DNA of 64,000 bases from Chrysemys picta bellii (taxonomy: Eukaryota > Chordata > Testudines > Emydidae). The notes under the pieces are model-generated. The model ran no database searches. It saw only the letters and a list, made by a program, of their open reading frames with translations, and was not told the DNA's origin. The position numbers and the translations under genes are program-made. The DNA lies in assembly GCF_011386835.1 (NCBI RefSeq), contig NC_088810.1, forward strand, positions 558,001 through 622,000, read 5' to 3'. Every line of letters begins with the position of its first letter. The first letter of the stretch is position 1. Positions 17,298 through 29,800 of this stretch are shown piece by piece.

Positions 17298-17645
17298 CGC
17301 CCTTTGCTGCACCAGGACCTGCCTCGAACCTGGCGGGGGGGGACTCTGCACTAGGACCGGGGCCCACAGGCAGAACAGCCCCACAGGCCCCTCCCGGCTC
17401 AGACTTCCCTTCCCATCTGCATCCGCCCACTTCCCCTTCGACCGCTGTGGGGGGAGGATGATTCGCTGGGGATGTGTGTGGGGGGGTGAAGGCTCCAGCT
17501 GGGGATGCGGGTTCTGGAAGGGGCCAGAAATGACGCTTCAGGGTGTGGGAGGGGGCTACGGGCTGGGGCAGGGGTGCAGGAGGGGGCATCGGGTGTGGGC
17601 CCCGGGAGGGGCTCAGGGTTGGGGCAGGGGTACAGGAGGAGGTGT

Positions 17646-17983
17646 TGTGATGAAGTGGGACTGTTCTTAATGTTTCCTCTGAATACTGTGTGGGTGCCTC
17701 AGTTTCCCCTATGCATTTCTTAAGTCTCTAGGTGGTGGGGAAAGGCCAGTGCACATAAATCACTGACACTCTGTCTCCCTGGCAACAAATGGCCAGGGAG
17801 CCTTTCCCACCCCCCCACCCCCCACCCGCAAGGAAATAGCTAAAGGTGAACAAAGAGATCAGGTGACCTCCTGGCCCAGGAAAGAGACAAAGCCAAGAGA
17901 AGGAGGGGCTGCGGGGGTTGGAGAGTTGGAGCTGGCTGGGGACGAGGAGTGAGGGCAGACGTGGGTGTCTGGCTCTCTGAACC
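17646..17983 (+). mobile_element. LTR L1, 5' half
   Basis: It starts TGTGATGAAGTGGGACTGTT and stops at CTCTCTGAACC, in the middle of the LTR. The missing 3' half follows in inverted orientation. Confidence 0.85.
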
Positions 17984-18341
17984 TGTCACGGAGTCCCCGG
18001 GCGATGCTCTGGACCTGCTCCCCACAAAGCCAGGCAGGACTCTGGGGAGCCTCGTCTCCCTCGGAGCAGACTGTCTTCAGGGCAAGACGCTCACACGGCT
18101 TCACCTCCTGGGTCTGACCTTGGAGCATTCAGCATCTGCCCCTCCGTGCGCTTCCCACAGCGAGTCCGCCCCGGCGGGGTCCTGGGGCAGCCAGAGGGTC
18201 CTGCACCCCCCACTCCGCAGTCAGTCGTGACTCGCAGCCAGCCAGTAACACAGAGGTTTATTAGACGACAGGAACATGGTCTAAAATAGAGCTTGTAGGT
18301 CCAGCGAACGGGACCCCTCGGCCGGGTCCATTCTGGGGTTC
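17984..18341 (-). mobile_element. LTR L1, inverted 3' half
   Basis: The segment reads TGTCACGGAGTCCCCGGG to CCATTCTGGGGTTC, the exact reverse complement of an L1 3' half. Its inner end (GAACCCCAGAATGG) continues the sequence where the 5' half stops. This is best explained by an inversion inside one LTR. Confidence 0.83.
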
Positions 18342-19016
18342 TGTGATGAAGTGGGACTATTCTTAATGTTTCCTCTGAATACTGTGTGGGTGCCTCAGTT
18401 TCCCCTATGCATTTCTTAAGTCTCTACGTGGTGGGGAAAGGCCAGTGTGCATAAATCACTGACACTCTGGCTCCCTAGCAACAAATGGCCAGGGCCCTTC
18501 CCTCAACTGCAAGGAAATAGCTAATGGTGAACAAAGGGATCAGGTGACCTCCTGGCCCAGGAAAGAGACAAAGCCGGGAGAAGAAGGGGCTGGAGGGGGT
18601 TTGAGAGTTGGAGCTACCTGGGGACTAGGAGTGAGGGCAGACGTGGGTGTCTGGCTCTCTGAGCCCCATAATGGACCCGGACGAGGGGTCCCGTTCGCCG
18701 CCGTACCTACAAGCTCTGTTTTAGACCGTGTTCCTGTCATCTAATAAACCTCTGTTTTACTAGCTGGCTCAGAGTCACTGCAAAGTGGGGGTGCGTGCAG
18801 GTCTTCTGGTGTCCCCAGGACCCCGCCGGGGCGGACTCGCTGTGGGAAGCGCACAGAGGGGCAGATGCTGAATGCTCCAAGGTCAGACCCAGGAGGTGAA
18901 GCCGTGTGAGCTTCTTGCCCTGAAGACAGTCTGCTCCGAGGGAGAGGAGGCTCCCCAAAGTCCTGACTGGCTTTGTGGGGAGCAGTTCCAGAGCATCGCC
19001 CGGGGACTCCGTGACA
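18342..19016 (+). mobile_element. LTR L1, full length
   Basis: It starts TGTGATGAAGTGGGACTATT directly after the inverted half and ends GGGGACTCCGTGACA, with TAATAAACC near 18740. Confidence 0.87.
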
Positions 19017-19099
19017 AGTGTCAGGTGCAGGGTCTGGGATGGAGTTAGGGGGCAGGAGGGGGGCACTGGCCTGGGGCAGAGGATTCGGGGTGCGGACTC

Positions 19100-19525
19100 C
19101 GGCCGGGCGGCACTTACCTCAGGCGGCTCCCAGTCGGCAGCACAGCGGGGCTAAGGCAGGTTCCCTGCCTGCCCTGCTCCCAGAAGCGGCTGCCATGTCC
19201 GGCCCCTAGGCAGAGGTACGGCCAGGGGGCTCTGCAAGGTGCGTGCTACCCACACTTGCAGGCACTGCCCCATAGTTCCCAGGCCATCGGAGCTGTGGAG
19301 CCGGTGCTCAGGGCAGGGGCAGCTCACGGAGATTCCCCGCTCGCACCTGTGCCTAGGGGCTGCAGGGACCTGCCGCCCGTTTCCGGGAGCCTCCCGTAGC
19401 CTCGCCGTGCCGTCAACCAGACTTTTAACAGCCCAGTGGGTGGTGCTGACTGGCGCTGCCAGGGTCCCTTTTCGATGGGTGTTCTGTGCAAAAACCAGAC
19501 GCCTGGCAACCCTACGGAGCCCCCC
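19100..19525. repeat. GC-rich interspersed repeat
   Basis: The stretch ends GGGTGTTCTGTGCAAAAACC and CCTGGCAACCCTAC, and its GCTGCCATGTCCGGCCCCTAGG part resembles 1-60 and 26810-26880. I recognise the pattern as a dispersed vertebrate repeat, probably a nonautonomous DNA element. The exact family is not assigned. Confidence 0.5.
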
Positions 19526-20037
19526 CACCCCCGCCACCCCGGCGCGGGATCATGGCATCTCCCTCCCCTCCCACCGCTCGGGGGCTCCTGGGGAGTGTGG
19601 GACTGCGGCTCTGTATTGCAGTTTCCATGATTATTACTCAGATCTCAGTATTGAGACGCCCAGTAAGGAATTTATTTGTGAAAAAACGTTTCCTGAAACT
19701 TTATGAAATAAATTAACAAAATAACTGGAACTGGCGTGATTATATTGTGTTACTTTGACAAATAAAACAGAATTTTGCAGAATTTTAAAATATTGTGCCC
19801 AAAATCACCCCAGGAGTAACCAGAGTTGACCCCTCCCCCCGCCTGCTGGGTGCTCCGGGGCCCAGTTTCACCTTCAGGCTCCCCCACCTCTCTCTACGGC
19901 AGACGGGGGGGGGGGGGTTATTGATCTTAGCAAAGCAGCTGTAAAAGAGCAGGTGAGTCTGACCCCCCCTCCAGCAGAGACCCCCCACCCCGCGATACAA
20001 GGGTCTTCCCAGCATGCACCAGGGCACTGGGGGGGCA

Positions 20038-20085
20038 TCATCTCCGCAGCTGATTGTACACCTCCCACTGTCTGGGCTGCAGCCT
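20038..20085 (-). pseudogene. Orphan CEACAM-like tail exon
   Basis: On the minus strand an acceptor (TTTCCCCAG) is followed by 48 nt encoding RLQPRQWEVYNQLRR and TGA in phase 0, like the true last exon. The motif is YNQL. The adjacent 3' sequence (about 19880-20037) is the same as that beside the other tail exons. No companion exons were found near it. Confidence 0.65.
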
Positions 20086-20701
20086 CTGGGGAAACGGGGA
20101 GGGGCCAGAGATGCCCCAGGGGGAGCTGCATTTCACTCCTGAAGTAGCCGATTTTCTCTACCCTGGGTTGGCAGAGGACGTTGGAGGACTGGCGAATCAG
20201 AATGGGACAGTCTGTATCCTCACCAGGTATTTAGGCCCTGAACTCCTGTTGAAATCGCCGGGAATTAGGAGTCTAAATATCTGGTCCAGTGACCTCACAC
20301 GAGACCGAGCACCGATCTGCAAGTGCTCCAGGGCTCAGACGAGGCAGGAGAGAACGCTGAGCTGCAGTGGAGCCCGGCACCAGGTTTGTTCCAAAATTAT
20401 TTTCTGATGAAAGTTATTTTGGAACCAGGCTCAGGAAGGGGTTTCATTTTAAAAAAATTGCAAGAAAGCCAAAAAATTCAGTTTTTGAAAACTGGAAAGT
20501 TGATGGAAATATTTTTTGTTTTTAAATGAAAACCTAAAGAATTCACAGAAACATTCATTGTTCCTTTCAAAAGTTTGTGGAAAGTATTTAACCTTTTCTG
20601 ACCAGGTTTAGCCGAAAAGTCCCTGTACAATTTTCTTTCAGGCTGTAGGCACCAATCCAGCCCCTGGAACAGAATGTAACTTATCCGGTTCAGGAGCGGT
20701 G

Positions 20702-20858
20702 TTGTAGCAGTGTTGGTCCCAGGAGGAGACACAGACAAGACGCGCGAGGTCATATCTTCTACTGGACCAAGTTCTGAGGGTGGAAGAGAAGCTTTCCAGC
20801 TTCTTATGACCTGAAGGGCTCCGTGGGGCTTGAAAGCCAGAAAAGTTGGTTCAATAAG
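20702..20858. repeat. Diverged interspersed repeat
   Basis: TTGTAGCAGTGTTGGTCCC and the following ATCTTCTACTGGACCAAGTT are the diagnostic parts of a very common reptile repeat. The copy is old and truncated. Confidence 0.5.
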
Positions 20859-21804
20859 CAATGACCTGCCTCACCCACCTTGTCTGTGTTTTATGACTGT
20901 CAGTCACCCTGGTACCTGGAGCAGAGATCACCGCTACCAGCCCATGCAATGTGTGTGCCTGGCAGCGCGAAACGCAGACGTTACGCAGCTCATCACCACC
21001 ATCCATTGGCGAAGAGGGGAAAGAGCAGCGGAGAGCTGCTCCATCCGCTGTTTACCCAGGACTCCATAGACACAAACCGCCCAGAGAAGGGACTCTGCCA
21101 CCCCGTCAGCAACCGGGGGAAGTACAGCTAAAGCCCTCACGGCCTCCACTTTCCACCTGAAATCCTCCAGGACATTCTGGGTCCTCACCGGGACTGTATC
21201 GAGCTCCAAGCTGGTCGGATAATGGGACTGAACGGAGAGAACAAGACTGAGGTGGACAAGGCAAGAGGTGGCACTGAGGAGACGTCCCAGCAAGAGGCGG
21301 CTTGAGGGGGATCTTGGCTGAAGCTGCCGTAGAGGGAAGTGAACTCGGGTGAGGGACCCCGACACAGCACCAGCACAGCTGAGATCACTATAGCTGGGAT
21401 GGGGCGGGGAGGGGGGCTCACAAGAATTGACAAGACCCTTCCCCGAGAGACTCCTGGAAGCTGAAAGTTTCTGCTTTAGTTCTCCCCAAACTGAACGTCC
21501 TTGAAATCCCTCTTCAGGGAAGTTCTCCCGTGCAAGGGCGTGTAGCCGAGGTCACAGCTTGATCAGCCATTGCAGACTCCGTAAGGCAGCTCGGTGGGTC
21601 ACGGCTCTCCCCAGCGGGGTCTCCATCCATTGTAAAGAAGCCCCACCCCATGTCCACCTGCCCATTCGTGGGGTCATTTGAAGTGAAAATGGGGTCAGAG
21701 CACATTGAGTTCCCAGCGCAGGTGAACCCCGTTAGGAGCACTCCCGCCAGCCCCACGCCCGATCACAGGAGCGGAAAGCCGTGTGCTAAGCGAGTGCAGA
21801 GGGG

Positions 21805-21895
21805 TCACTACTATTCGCTCCATTTTACAGATGGGAGAATCTGAGACACAGGAGAAGTGATTTGCCCAAAGCCACAGGGAGTCTAGCGAGAGCCA
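21805..21895 (+). repeat. MIR-like SINE fragment
   Basis: CATTTTACAGATGGGAGAA, then TGAGACACAGG and GATTTGCCCAAAGCCACAGG match the MIR core region. Confidence 0.65.
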
Positions 21896-24800
21896 GGAAC
21901 GGGATCCCAAAGCCCGAACCAGTGGAGAGCCCTGCCTGCCCCCCTTGATTCTTGTGTTCCTTGTCCTGACGTCAGTCCCCTCTTGGGACCTCGGATTTCA
22001 GAGGGGAGCCTCCTGCCCCAGATCTGCCATGTCCCAAGAAACAATGACTCAATACTGGGACGGCAGCAGCTTGTCTCCCGATATCGCACCACAGGAGACA
22101 ACAGTGGAACGACAGCAACACGCTCTGGTCGCAGGGAGAAGCAGCCGTGGTGAGCCTGAGACACCCAGGTTAGTTACAACCAGGAACCGCATTGGCATGT
22201 GCGGGGCAGCGTGTGAGAGAAAAGCAAAGACAGAGACACATGGGGAATGGGAGGAAGGTCTCTGGGAGCCTGACAGCCGCCTCCTGCCCTTTGTTCCACA
22301 GCCCTGGGATTTACTCCGGCGCGGCTGCTGACTTCAGACAGCACTGAACAGCGCCAGCGCCACCCCCACCACAGCGCCACCGATGGCATCTGGTCACCGT
22401 CCTCCTGGGCCTTTAACGATCCCAGCCTCGGTGTCCAGCCTTCGTGGGGTCAGAAAAGCCCTGCAGAGCCGTCATCCTGAGCCTGCAGGCGGGAACAAGC
22501 GCTCAGAGATGTGAACTGCTCAGTGCATCTTAGCAGACGTGTTAATTCTGTACCAAATTGTGAACGTCTGCATTAACTATTTCATTGCTGATCATTTTAA
22601 CAGCCAACCGGTGCTTTTATCTCACAAATGGGAACGAGTGAGAAAATTCCCCAGACAATTTGCATTTTTAATACTAAACTCTGCCAATCACAATTAAAAA
22701 CGGAGAGACGGCATAAAAACAAACAGCATACGGCACACTGTACTGATCATATTAATCATTGACATAATTAAAGGCATCCACTGTTGAAATATCCCCATGG
22801 CTACGGCAAGTTCGTCAGCGTGTAGCATTTCAGCAACACAAGACAAAGGTCAGTCACATTCCCCAGCACAACAGTCCATACAGAACACGGCTGGTTTGAC
22901 AAAATGGAAACTTTTTCCGAGTGTCCATTTTAAAAAGTTTCAAACACAAATCTGAGCAAGAACGAAAACGGTTCGTTTTCAGCAGAGTTTTTTGTGAGGA
23001 AAAATTCCCAGCGTCACCAGTGATTGCCGGACTTGACCAGCACCCGATTTATTTATTGGGGGGGGGGGCAAGGAAACCAGAGAATGTAGCAATTCTGTTA
23101 AAATAAATACGCCTGCAGAGTCCTGTTTATCATCTACACCCACTTATTGTCCTTGTAGAGGTGCGGGACTCACCCCTGCGGCACCTCCTGCTGGTCGGCT
23201 CAGGGAATTAGCTCATTGAGCCTCCGGAGCGCCCTCTGCAGGCCGGTGTCCCGCTTGCCTCTGGCCCCATGTCCCCCCCACCATATCTCTGCCGCACGTG
23301 ATGGGATTAGACAATAGCCCACCTGGCAGCTGCATTGGGGGGCGGGGGGGGCACAGTACCAGCAGCTACCACCTGGGTGGTCTCTTGGTGGAGCAGTTTT
23401 GCCCCAGCACCTGGCCAGGAACAGCAGCACCTGCTGTTACCGGTGTGGTCAGATTTATCGTTTCACCCTTAGAGCGCCAAGCACACGTCAACTCAGTCCT
23501 CAGATCCTCAACACAGGTCCCTTGACAAGTAAATCCTCGTCTGGTGCCCACTTGTCATTCCTTCTGCTAAAGGACACGAACCCTCTGGTAATGCCTAATC
23601 CTTCACTCCCTTCCTGCCTCCCACCATGCTACCGAGCCCCTAGAGACGCACCCAACTCAACCTCCCTCCATCTGCCCCCCACTCTGCCCCCACAGCTGCT
23701 CTCTCCAAGCACCTGCAGTCGTGTGTTCCCGGCTGACCCCCCATCCAGTCCCCCAGTCGGACTCTGCCAGTGTTCACAGCTGCAGGTCATTCTGACAGCC
23801 GAGCATCTCTTGGTTAACGACAAACACCCCCCGTGTGCATTGAACTGAGAGGCGTGTCCATGCTTCTGTCTGACCTGCGATCAGCAGGGCTACGGGTGAG
23901 CTCCCAGCACTACGGGAGTCAATGGCAAAGTTCCCCTTGAGTCAGTGGGGCCAGAACGTTACCCTGGTCTCCTTCCCCCATCACAGCTGGGAACAGTCAC
24001 ACGGCTTCCTCGGAAGGGGTAGAAAGGCCGGGGCTGGGTTTTACTGCAGTAGGGTCTTATGGAGGTGACCCAGGGGAAATGCCGCCGCTCTGCATTACAG
24101 TGGAGTGCACAACTCTGAGCTTGTGTGTGAACGGTGTGAGCTAAACCCTGCTTTGCACGTTTACCTGGGGCACAGGCCTTGGCCCAGCTCTCTGCACCAT
24201 GGGGAATTTCACCTGATGGGGGAGCTTGTCAGTCTCCCTTTACTACAGGGGTTTTTAGAAGACTCCTTCGTTCAGTATCTGAATCTGACTTTGCTTCTTT
24301 GTTGGCACCTGGAGCCGATTAGAAACAGCCAGGGAGCAGAGCAGGAGATTGGGAAGCTTTGGGCCAGGAGGGGAGGCAGCCAGAGAACAGCAAGGGAAAG
24401 GGACATATGACAGGGTGGCTCCCATCTTTCATGAGCACCCCCTGGTCAAGTGTCTCTGCAGCCTTCACATAGTATCAGGCCAGAAAGTTCTGCCTCCCTG
24501 GAGACAATCATCTTCACCCACGGGGTCTCTTCTGGCCCCAGCTGGGCCTCTTAGCCATTCAGTTCACCTTCTGGGGGTGGATCACACTTCAACCATCAGC
24601 CCACTTCCCCAGTGGCCTATGGGAGGGGAGGGACCCAGGCCCACCCACTACTCCCGGTCCCAGCCCAGGGAGCCTAAGAATAGCAGCCACACACCACGGC
24701 TACTTCCCAGGGCCACTTCCCCACAGCCCCAGCCTTCGCCAGCACGTCACCCTCACCACCGGGCTCGTCTACGTCCAGGCCCAGCAACCAGCCGGGAGCT

Positions 24801-25024
24801 CCTCCTCACCGAGCTGTCCATGGTGCTGCCATTGCCTTGGGCCAGCCAGGAGCCCCTCTACCCTCCTCTAGCTCCAGCAAGAGACTGAGTGATTGTGCCG
24901 CTGCAGCTCCTCTTATAGGGCCCTCCTGAGCCCTGATTGGCTGCTTTCTGCAGCCTTTCCCTGATTGGTCGCTTCCTGCACAGTCTCTCTAGGCTGCTCG
25001 GAGGACTTAGCTCCACTGCTCCTT

Positions 25025-25200
25025 GCCTGGGCTAGGTCTGTGGTTTGAGCAATGGCCTAGTACACCCAGGGTTGTGAGCTCAATCCCTGAGGGGACCATA
25101 TAGGACTTTGGGGCAAAAATCTGCCTGGGCCTTGGACCTGCTTTGAGCAGCGGTTGGACTAGATACCTCCTGAGAGCCCTTCCAAACCTGACCCTCTGGC
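25025..25200 (+). repeat. Old tRNA-derived SINE
   Basis: GTGGTTTGAGCAATGGCCTA and GTTGTGAGCTCAATCCCTGA align with the tRNA part of the SINE at 12788 but are much more diverged. The A box is damaged. Confidence 0.7.
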
Positions 25201-26933
25201 CTAATCCACCCTAATGCAGGAAGTAAATAGAGCAAAAACACAAAATTTCAGATGGAAATAGCCCCAGAAAGTGGAAAGAAAATGAAGGGAACAAGTGGGG
25301 AGAGCTGCAGAGATTGTGGGGGAGGGTCACCCTGCTCTTGGTGGGAAGGTCCCAGGGGGAGGGAGGCAATGATGAAAGGGGACAGATTTCACTTTCTAAC
25401 ATTTGTTATTGTCAGTTTCTAAATGGCCATAAGGGCTGGGCATGGTAAGGTGCGGGGGCGGTTAAGGGTGGGGGGGGCGGTTAAGGGCAGGGGGGCAGTT
25501 AGGGGCCGGGGGGCAGTCAGGGGACAAGGACCAGGGGAGTTGGATGGATTGGAGGTTCTGAGGGGGGCAGTCAGGGGGCGGGAAGTGGGAAGGGGCGAAT
25601 AGGGGTGGGGCCCAGGCTGTTTGGGGGGGCACAGCCTTCCCTACCCGGCCCTCCAGACAGTTTCGTAACCCCAATGTGCCCCTCCCCCCCGTCCTAGTCA
25701 GTGCTGTTCTGCTGACTCCAGGGCCCTGATGCTGAAGCTGGATGTGTATTTGTGGTCGCTCTCCTTTCCCCCAAACTAGAATCAGAAGACGCTCTCCTGC
25801 GTCCCGGACAGTCATCGCTCCACCTCTGACTTTATTTCTGAAGTCAGTCACATCTGGAAAGGCAAGAGCTGCATTTCTTTCAGCGGAGAGAAGAAACAGA
25901 TCCTCTGATGTTCACTCCGGTGCTGTACTGTAGCGGGGTGGTCACCCGCTCCCGGCCTGAAGGGGTTAGAAGCCGGCCCTTGGCGGGGGCTGGGAGCCTT
26001 GGGCTGGGCTGACTGGGGGGGCAGCACAGCTGGGCCATGCCCCAAACAGCCCCAGCTGGCCCTATAAAGCCAGGGGCAGACACACAGTCTCCTGTAGCGG
26101 TGGAGAGAGACGGGCCTGGCTGCAGGAGCTAGAGAAGGGACCTGGAGTGGGGCAGGGCTGGGGAAGTCCAAGGGAGCTGGGGAGCTCCGGCCTGGAACCC
26201 CCCAGGCTGCGGCCTAGTCTAAGGGCGAACAGGGACTGGGGTTGCTGGGGGCAGCCCAAGGACAGGCCGAGGCAGCAAGTCCAGACCCCCCCCTTGCCTG
26301 TGAGGAGTGGCTGACCCTGCAGTCTGCCCCAGGGCGCGGGGGCCAGTTATGACTGGCAGTAGCCTATGATTAAGGTGAGCTGGGGATGGGGTGGGGGTTC
26401 CCTGGGGAGGGGAGACCCCCTGAGAGTGAGGGGTCATTGCCAGGGGCAGCACCCCAGATAACAGGGCACCGGAGTCCAGGGAGGGATGTGGGGGCCCAGT
26501 GGCAATGGGACATCGGCCTGCAGAGGTGGCTCCAAGGCTGGAAACGAGCTAATTCCCTGGACACCAGCAGGAGGCGCCGCAGGGGTGAGTCCCGCGCGCA
26601 TATACACGGATCTATCCCTCACCCCTTGCGGGAAATGAACAGCTTCACTTGTCCCTTTTGGCCAGGTCCCACCACCTCTTCCTGCACCTCCAGTAAACAA
26701 GCAGAAATGTCACTAACCCCTGGCAGAAATAGAGCCCCTTGCACAGCTGATGTGTGGCAATGCCAGCGTGGTTTAAATGCTCCCCTTCAGACTGTGCCTG
26801 TGGTCAGCGCCTAGAAGCGGCCGGCGTGTCCCTCCGGCTCCTTGGCAGAAGCGCGGCCAGGCTGGTGCTGGGGGTGGGAGCAGCACCTGGGAGCCAGACA
26901 GGTTGGTCGCTTTCTGGAGGCCGTGGAGCTCAG

Positions 26934-27170
26934 CTCCCCATCGCCCCGACCCACAGAGCCCCGGGAGGGGCGGGGAGCCGGCCTGGCCCTGCAGCCCCTG
27001 GCCTGCGTCTAGCACCGCTCAACGAGCGCGGATGGAGCCGGACAGCCCCCCCCAGTCCCTGCTCGGCCCCACGGCCCCGGGGGCAGCCACAATGGGCCGG
27101 CGACTCCCCGACATCCCGGGGTAACGCTCAGCAACGCCGGGAACCGCCAGATGCAGCTAGTGGGGACCCC
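26934..27170 (+). pseudogene. Degenerate IgV exon, block 2
   Basis: Counterpart of 3857-4130 with the same broken frame. Its acceptor side is replaced by the repeat at 26818-26930. Confidence 0.65.
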
Positions 27171-28076
27171 CCCCCCCGGGCCCCGCGTGTGTCCCTGCGC
27201 CCCCTGCTGGACGGGACGGGCCCTGAGCTGTGTGGTGGGGGGGAGGGGTGGACACATGTGGCCCCACAGGCGTGTCGGGATCAGGCTGCCCAGCCCAGCT
27301 CTGGGTGTCTGTGTCCGGGAGCCTCATCCTGTGTGTCCTGTTCCCCCCCTGCCCCCCCCAGCCCCGGCCCATCCTGCGGGGGGGGGGGCTTTGGCTCCCA
27401 GCAATGTCCCAGGTTCCCATCAGTCTGGGCTCTGCCCCCTGACACACAGGGGTCCCCCTGTGCCCCCCACACCCTAACAGAGGGGTCTGTCTCTCTGTGC
27501 CCCTCCACTTCCCATGGGCGGCCTCCAGGGATGAGCCCCCCCTCCACACAACCTCCACTGGGGGGCAATACCTGGGGGGAGCTAGGGGGGGATTCCCAGA
27601 GCCAGGGGAGCCCTGTCCTCTTCCATGCCCCAGCCCCCCAGGGGACGATTTCTCCCCCGTGTGCGCCCCCCCCCCACTGCATCTGCCAGGGCCAGACCCC
27701 CCCCTCGAAGGAGCAGCGGGGGGGGGGGGGGGCTGGAGTTCGCTATAGAGTCCGTCTGGAGTTCTCCTGAGACTGCAGCGACCGCATTGCTACACCCCCC
27801 CCCCCGTGTCTGGGTGGGGCAGGGGGAGGGGCGGGGCGGGTGAGTCCCCCTCCCCCCGGGGGCAGGCAGGGCTGTCGGGAAGGGGGGGGGCACGGTGCCA
27901 AAGGGGCCGCACCCCCTGCCCCGTCCCTGCGCTGGGCCGGGCAAGGGAGGTGCTTCGTGCCAGCTCCGCTCCCCCCCCCCCCCACTTCCCCCGTCTCTGC
28001 CCTTTGCCCCCAGCTGGGAACCAGGCGTCTCTGCCGCCCCGGCAGCTCCCGGCGGGTCCCGCAGCAGCGACGGGCG

Positions 28077-28131
28077 ATGGGGCGAATCCCCCACAGACCG
28101 GGCGGCCCTTGGACGGGGATTCTCCTGGCAG
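28077..28131 (+). CDS. Locus 2 leader exon
   Basis: It encodes the same 18 residues as the locus 1 leader (MGRIPHRPGGPWTGILLA) and has the same G|GTCAGA donor in phase 1. Confidence 0.75.
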
Positions 28132-28942
28132 GTCAGAGCGGAGAACGTGGGACCCAGGTGTCCGGGACACAAAGGCCTCCAATAGGAGCCCCTGTCAATG
28201 AAAGCCGAGGGGCTGCGGGTCGGGACTGAGGGGCACCGGCAGAGCTGGGTGGGGGGACCCCAGGGCTGGGGTAGCAGGAGGGGGGCTCTGACACTTCCCT
28301 CCCCAGGCTGGCTCCATCCCAGGCTCCCCCGAGGCTGCGCCCCAAAGCCCCGGGGACCCCATAGAAGCCCCATTGTTCCCCCCAGCTTCTGCTTTGCATG
28401 GGGAGATTAGCAGGGATCAGCTGTTTGTTTGTGTCTCTGTCCCAGAGCACTGGGGGGGGACCTAGACCCCCCCCCACTGAACTCCCTCCCCCAGATCTAG
28501 CAGGCGGAACCAGCCCCACGCAGAGACCCAGGTACCGGGAACCCGACGGGGGGAGGGGGGAGACGGGAGAAGACCCCTCCCCCGCCCCAGAGGTTCCTTC
28601 CTCCAAAGCGAAGGGGAAGTGGGCGGACGAGGCCGGGAGGGGAAGTCTGAGGCCGGAGGGGCCCCGTGGGGCTGCCCTGCCTGTGGGTCCAGACTCCAGG
28701 GTCCCGGCCCAGAGACGCCGCCCCTGGGTCGAGGCAGGTCCCGCTCCAGGAAAAGGCGCCGGGCGGCACCTGGCGAGGGGTCCCTTGCCGCTGAGAGGGT
28801 GGAGCGGGGGCAGGGGGGACCCAGGTGTCCCGGACACACAGGGCTGTAACAGGGGACAGTGCAAATGAAGGCAGAGGGGCTGCAGGTCGGGAGTGAGGGG
28901 CACCAGTTAGTATCAGTCTCTCTGGTCTCCCCCCACCCGCAG

Positions 28943-29279
28943 ACCCCAGTGACCATCATCATCATCTCGCCGAGCCCCGTGGTGGGAGGGGGCGTCAGCC
29001 TGGCCCCGCAGCCACCGCCACAGGGCTTCCTGTCCTGCATCTGGTACCGATCAGCGACCGTGACTGATCCAAACAGCCTGATCCTCACCTACGTCCAATA
29101 TCCAAACCCCGTTCAGATCCCCGGCCCGGCCCACACGGGGCGGGAGACATTGGGGCCGGGCTGCGCCCTGAACATCGCGGGGTTAACGCTCAACTACACC
29201 GGGAACTACACGGTGATGATACAGATCCCAACCGCCACTAACCCTGTTCTCTCCATCACGGTGGCTCTGCCCGTCTATG
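28943..29279 (+). CDS. Locus 2 IgV exon, 41 nt shorter
   Basis: The acceptor CCCACCCGCAG is followed directly by ACCCCAGTGACC. The first 41 nt of the locus 1 exon are missing. The domain itself is open: SPSPVVGGGV, SCIWYRS, PAHTGRE, CALNIAGLTLN and LPVYG. The non-canonical cysteines (SCIW, PGCALN) are kept. The entry phase is now 0 while the leader leaves in phase 1. Confidence 0.82.
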
Positions 29280-29490
29280 GTAAGTGCCACCCTCCCCCCG
29301 GGAGCTGCGCTGATCCCAGGCCGTGTCCCCCCTCCCATACCCCCCCCTTCCAGACTCTGGGAGTCTCCCCCAGGGATGAGCCCGGCTGGTGAGGGGCTGT
29401 CAGGGGCCTGTGGGGGGGGGGTCTGGGCCCCCCAGGGTGGGGGTGTCCCCGGATCCCCAGGGTGTCTCTGACCCCTCCCTGTTTCCCCAG

Positions 29491-29537
29491 AGCTGCAGGC
29501 TGCACAGTGGGGTGTGTACGATCAGCTGCGGAGATGA
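29491..29537 (+). CDS. Locus 2 alternative terminal exon
   Basis: Identical peptide to 6449-6495 (ELQAAQWGVYDQLRR) with an intact acceptor and stop. Confidence 0.5.
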
Positions 29538-29800
29538 GGCCCCCCCCCAGGGGCCCTGGTGCATGCTGGGAAGACCCCTGTATCATGTGGGGGAGGGGTC
29601 AGACCCACCTGCTCTTTTACACCCACTTTGCTCCGTTTTGGCGCCTACGGGGGAGGGGGGGGGCTCATGATGTTACTTTAGGGCCCTTTGCACCAGGGCT
29701 CCCCAGATCCAGTCCGTCCCCCCCCCCCGGCTGTCTGCAGCGGCGGGGGAGCCGGGCGCTGTTGTGGTCACACTCACCAGTCGCTGAAGGTGAAACTGGA

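Larger units (their letters stand above)
20086..26817. other. Intergenic region without a recognised gene
   Basis: This stretch is lower in GC than the rest. It has short open frames only and no splice-bounded domain that I recognise. It contains old repeats (20702-20858, 21805-21895, 25025-25200). Confidence 0.5.
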
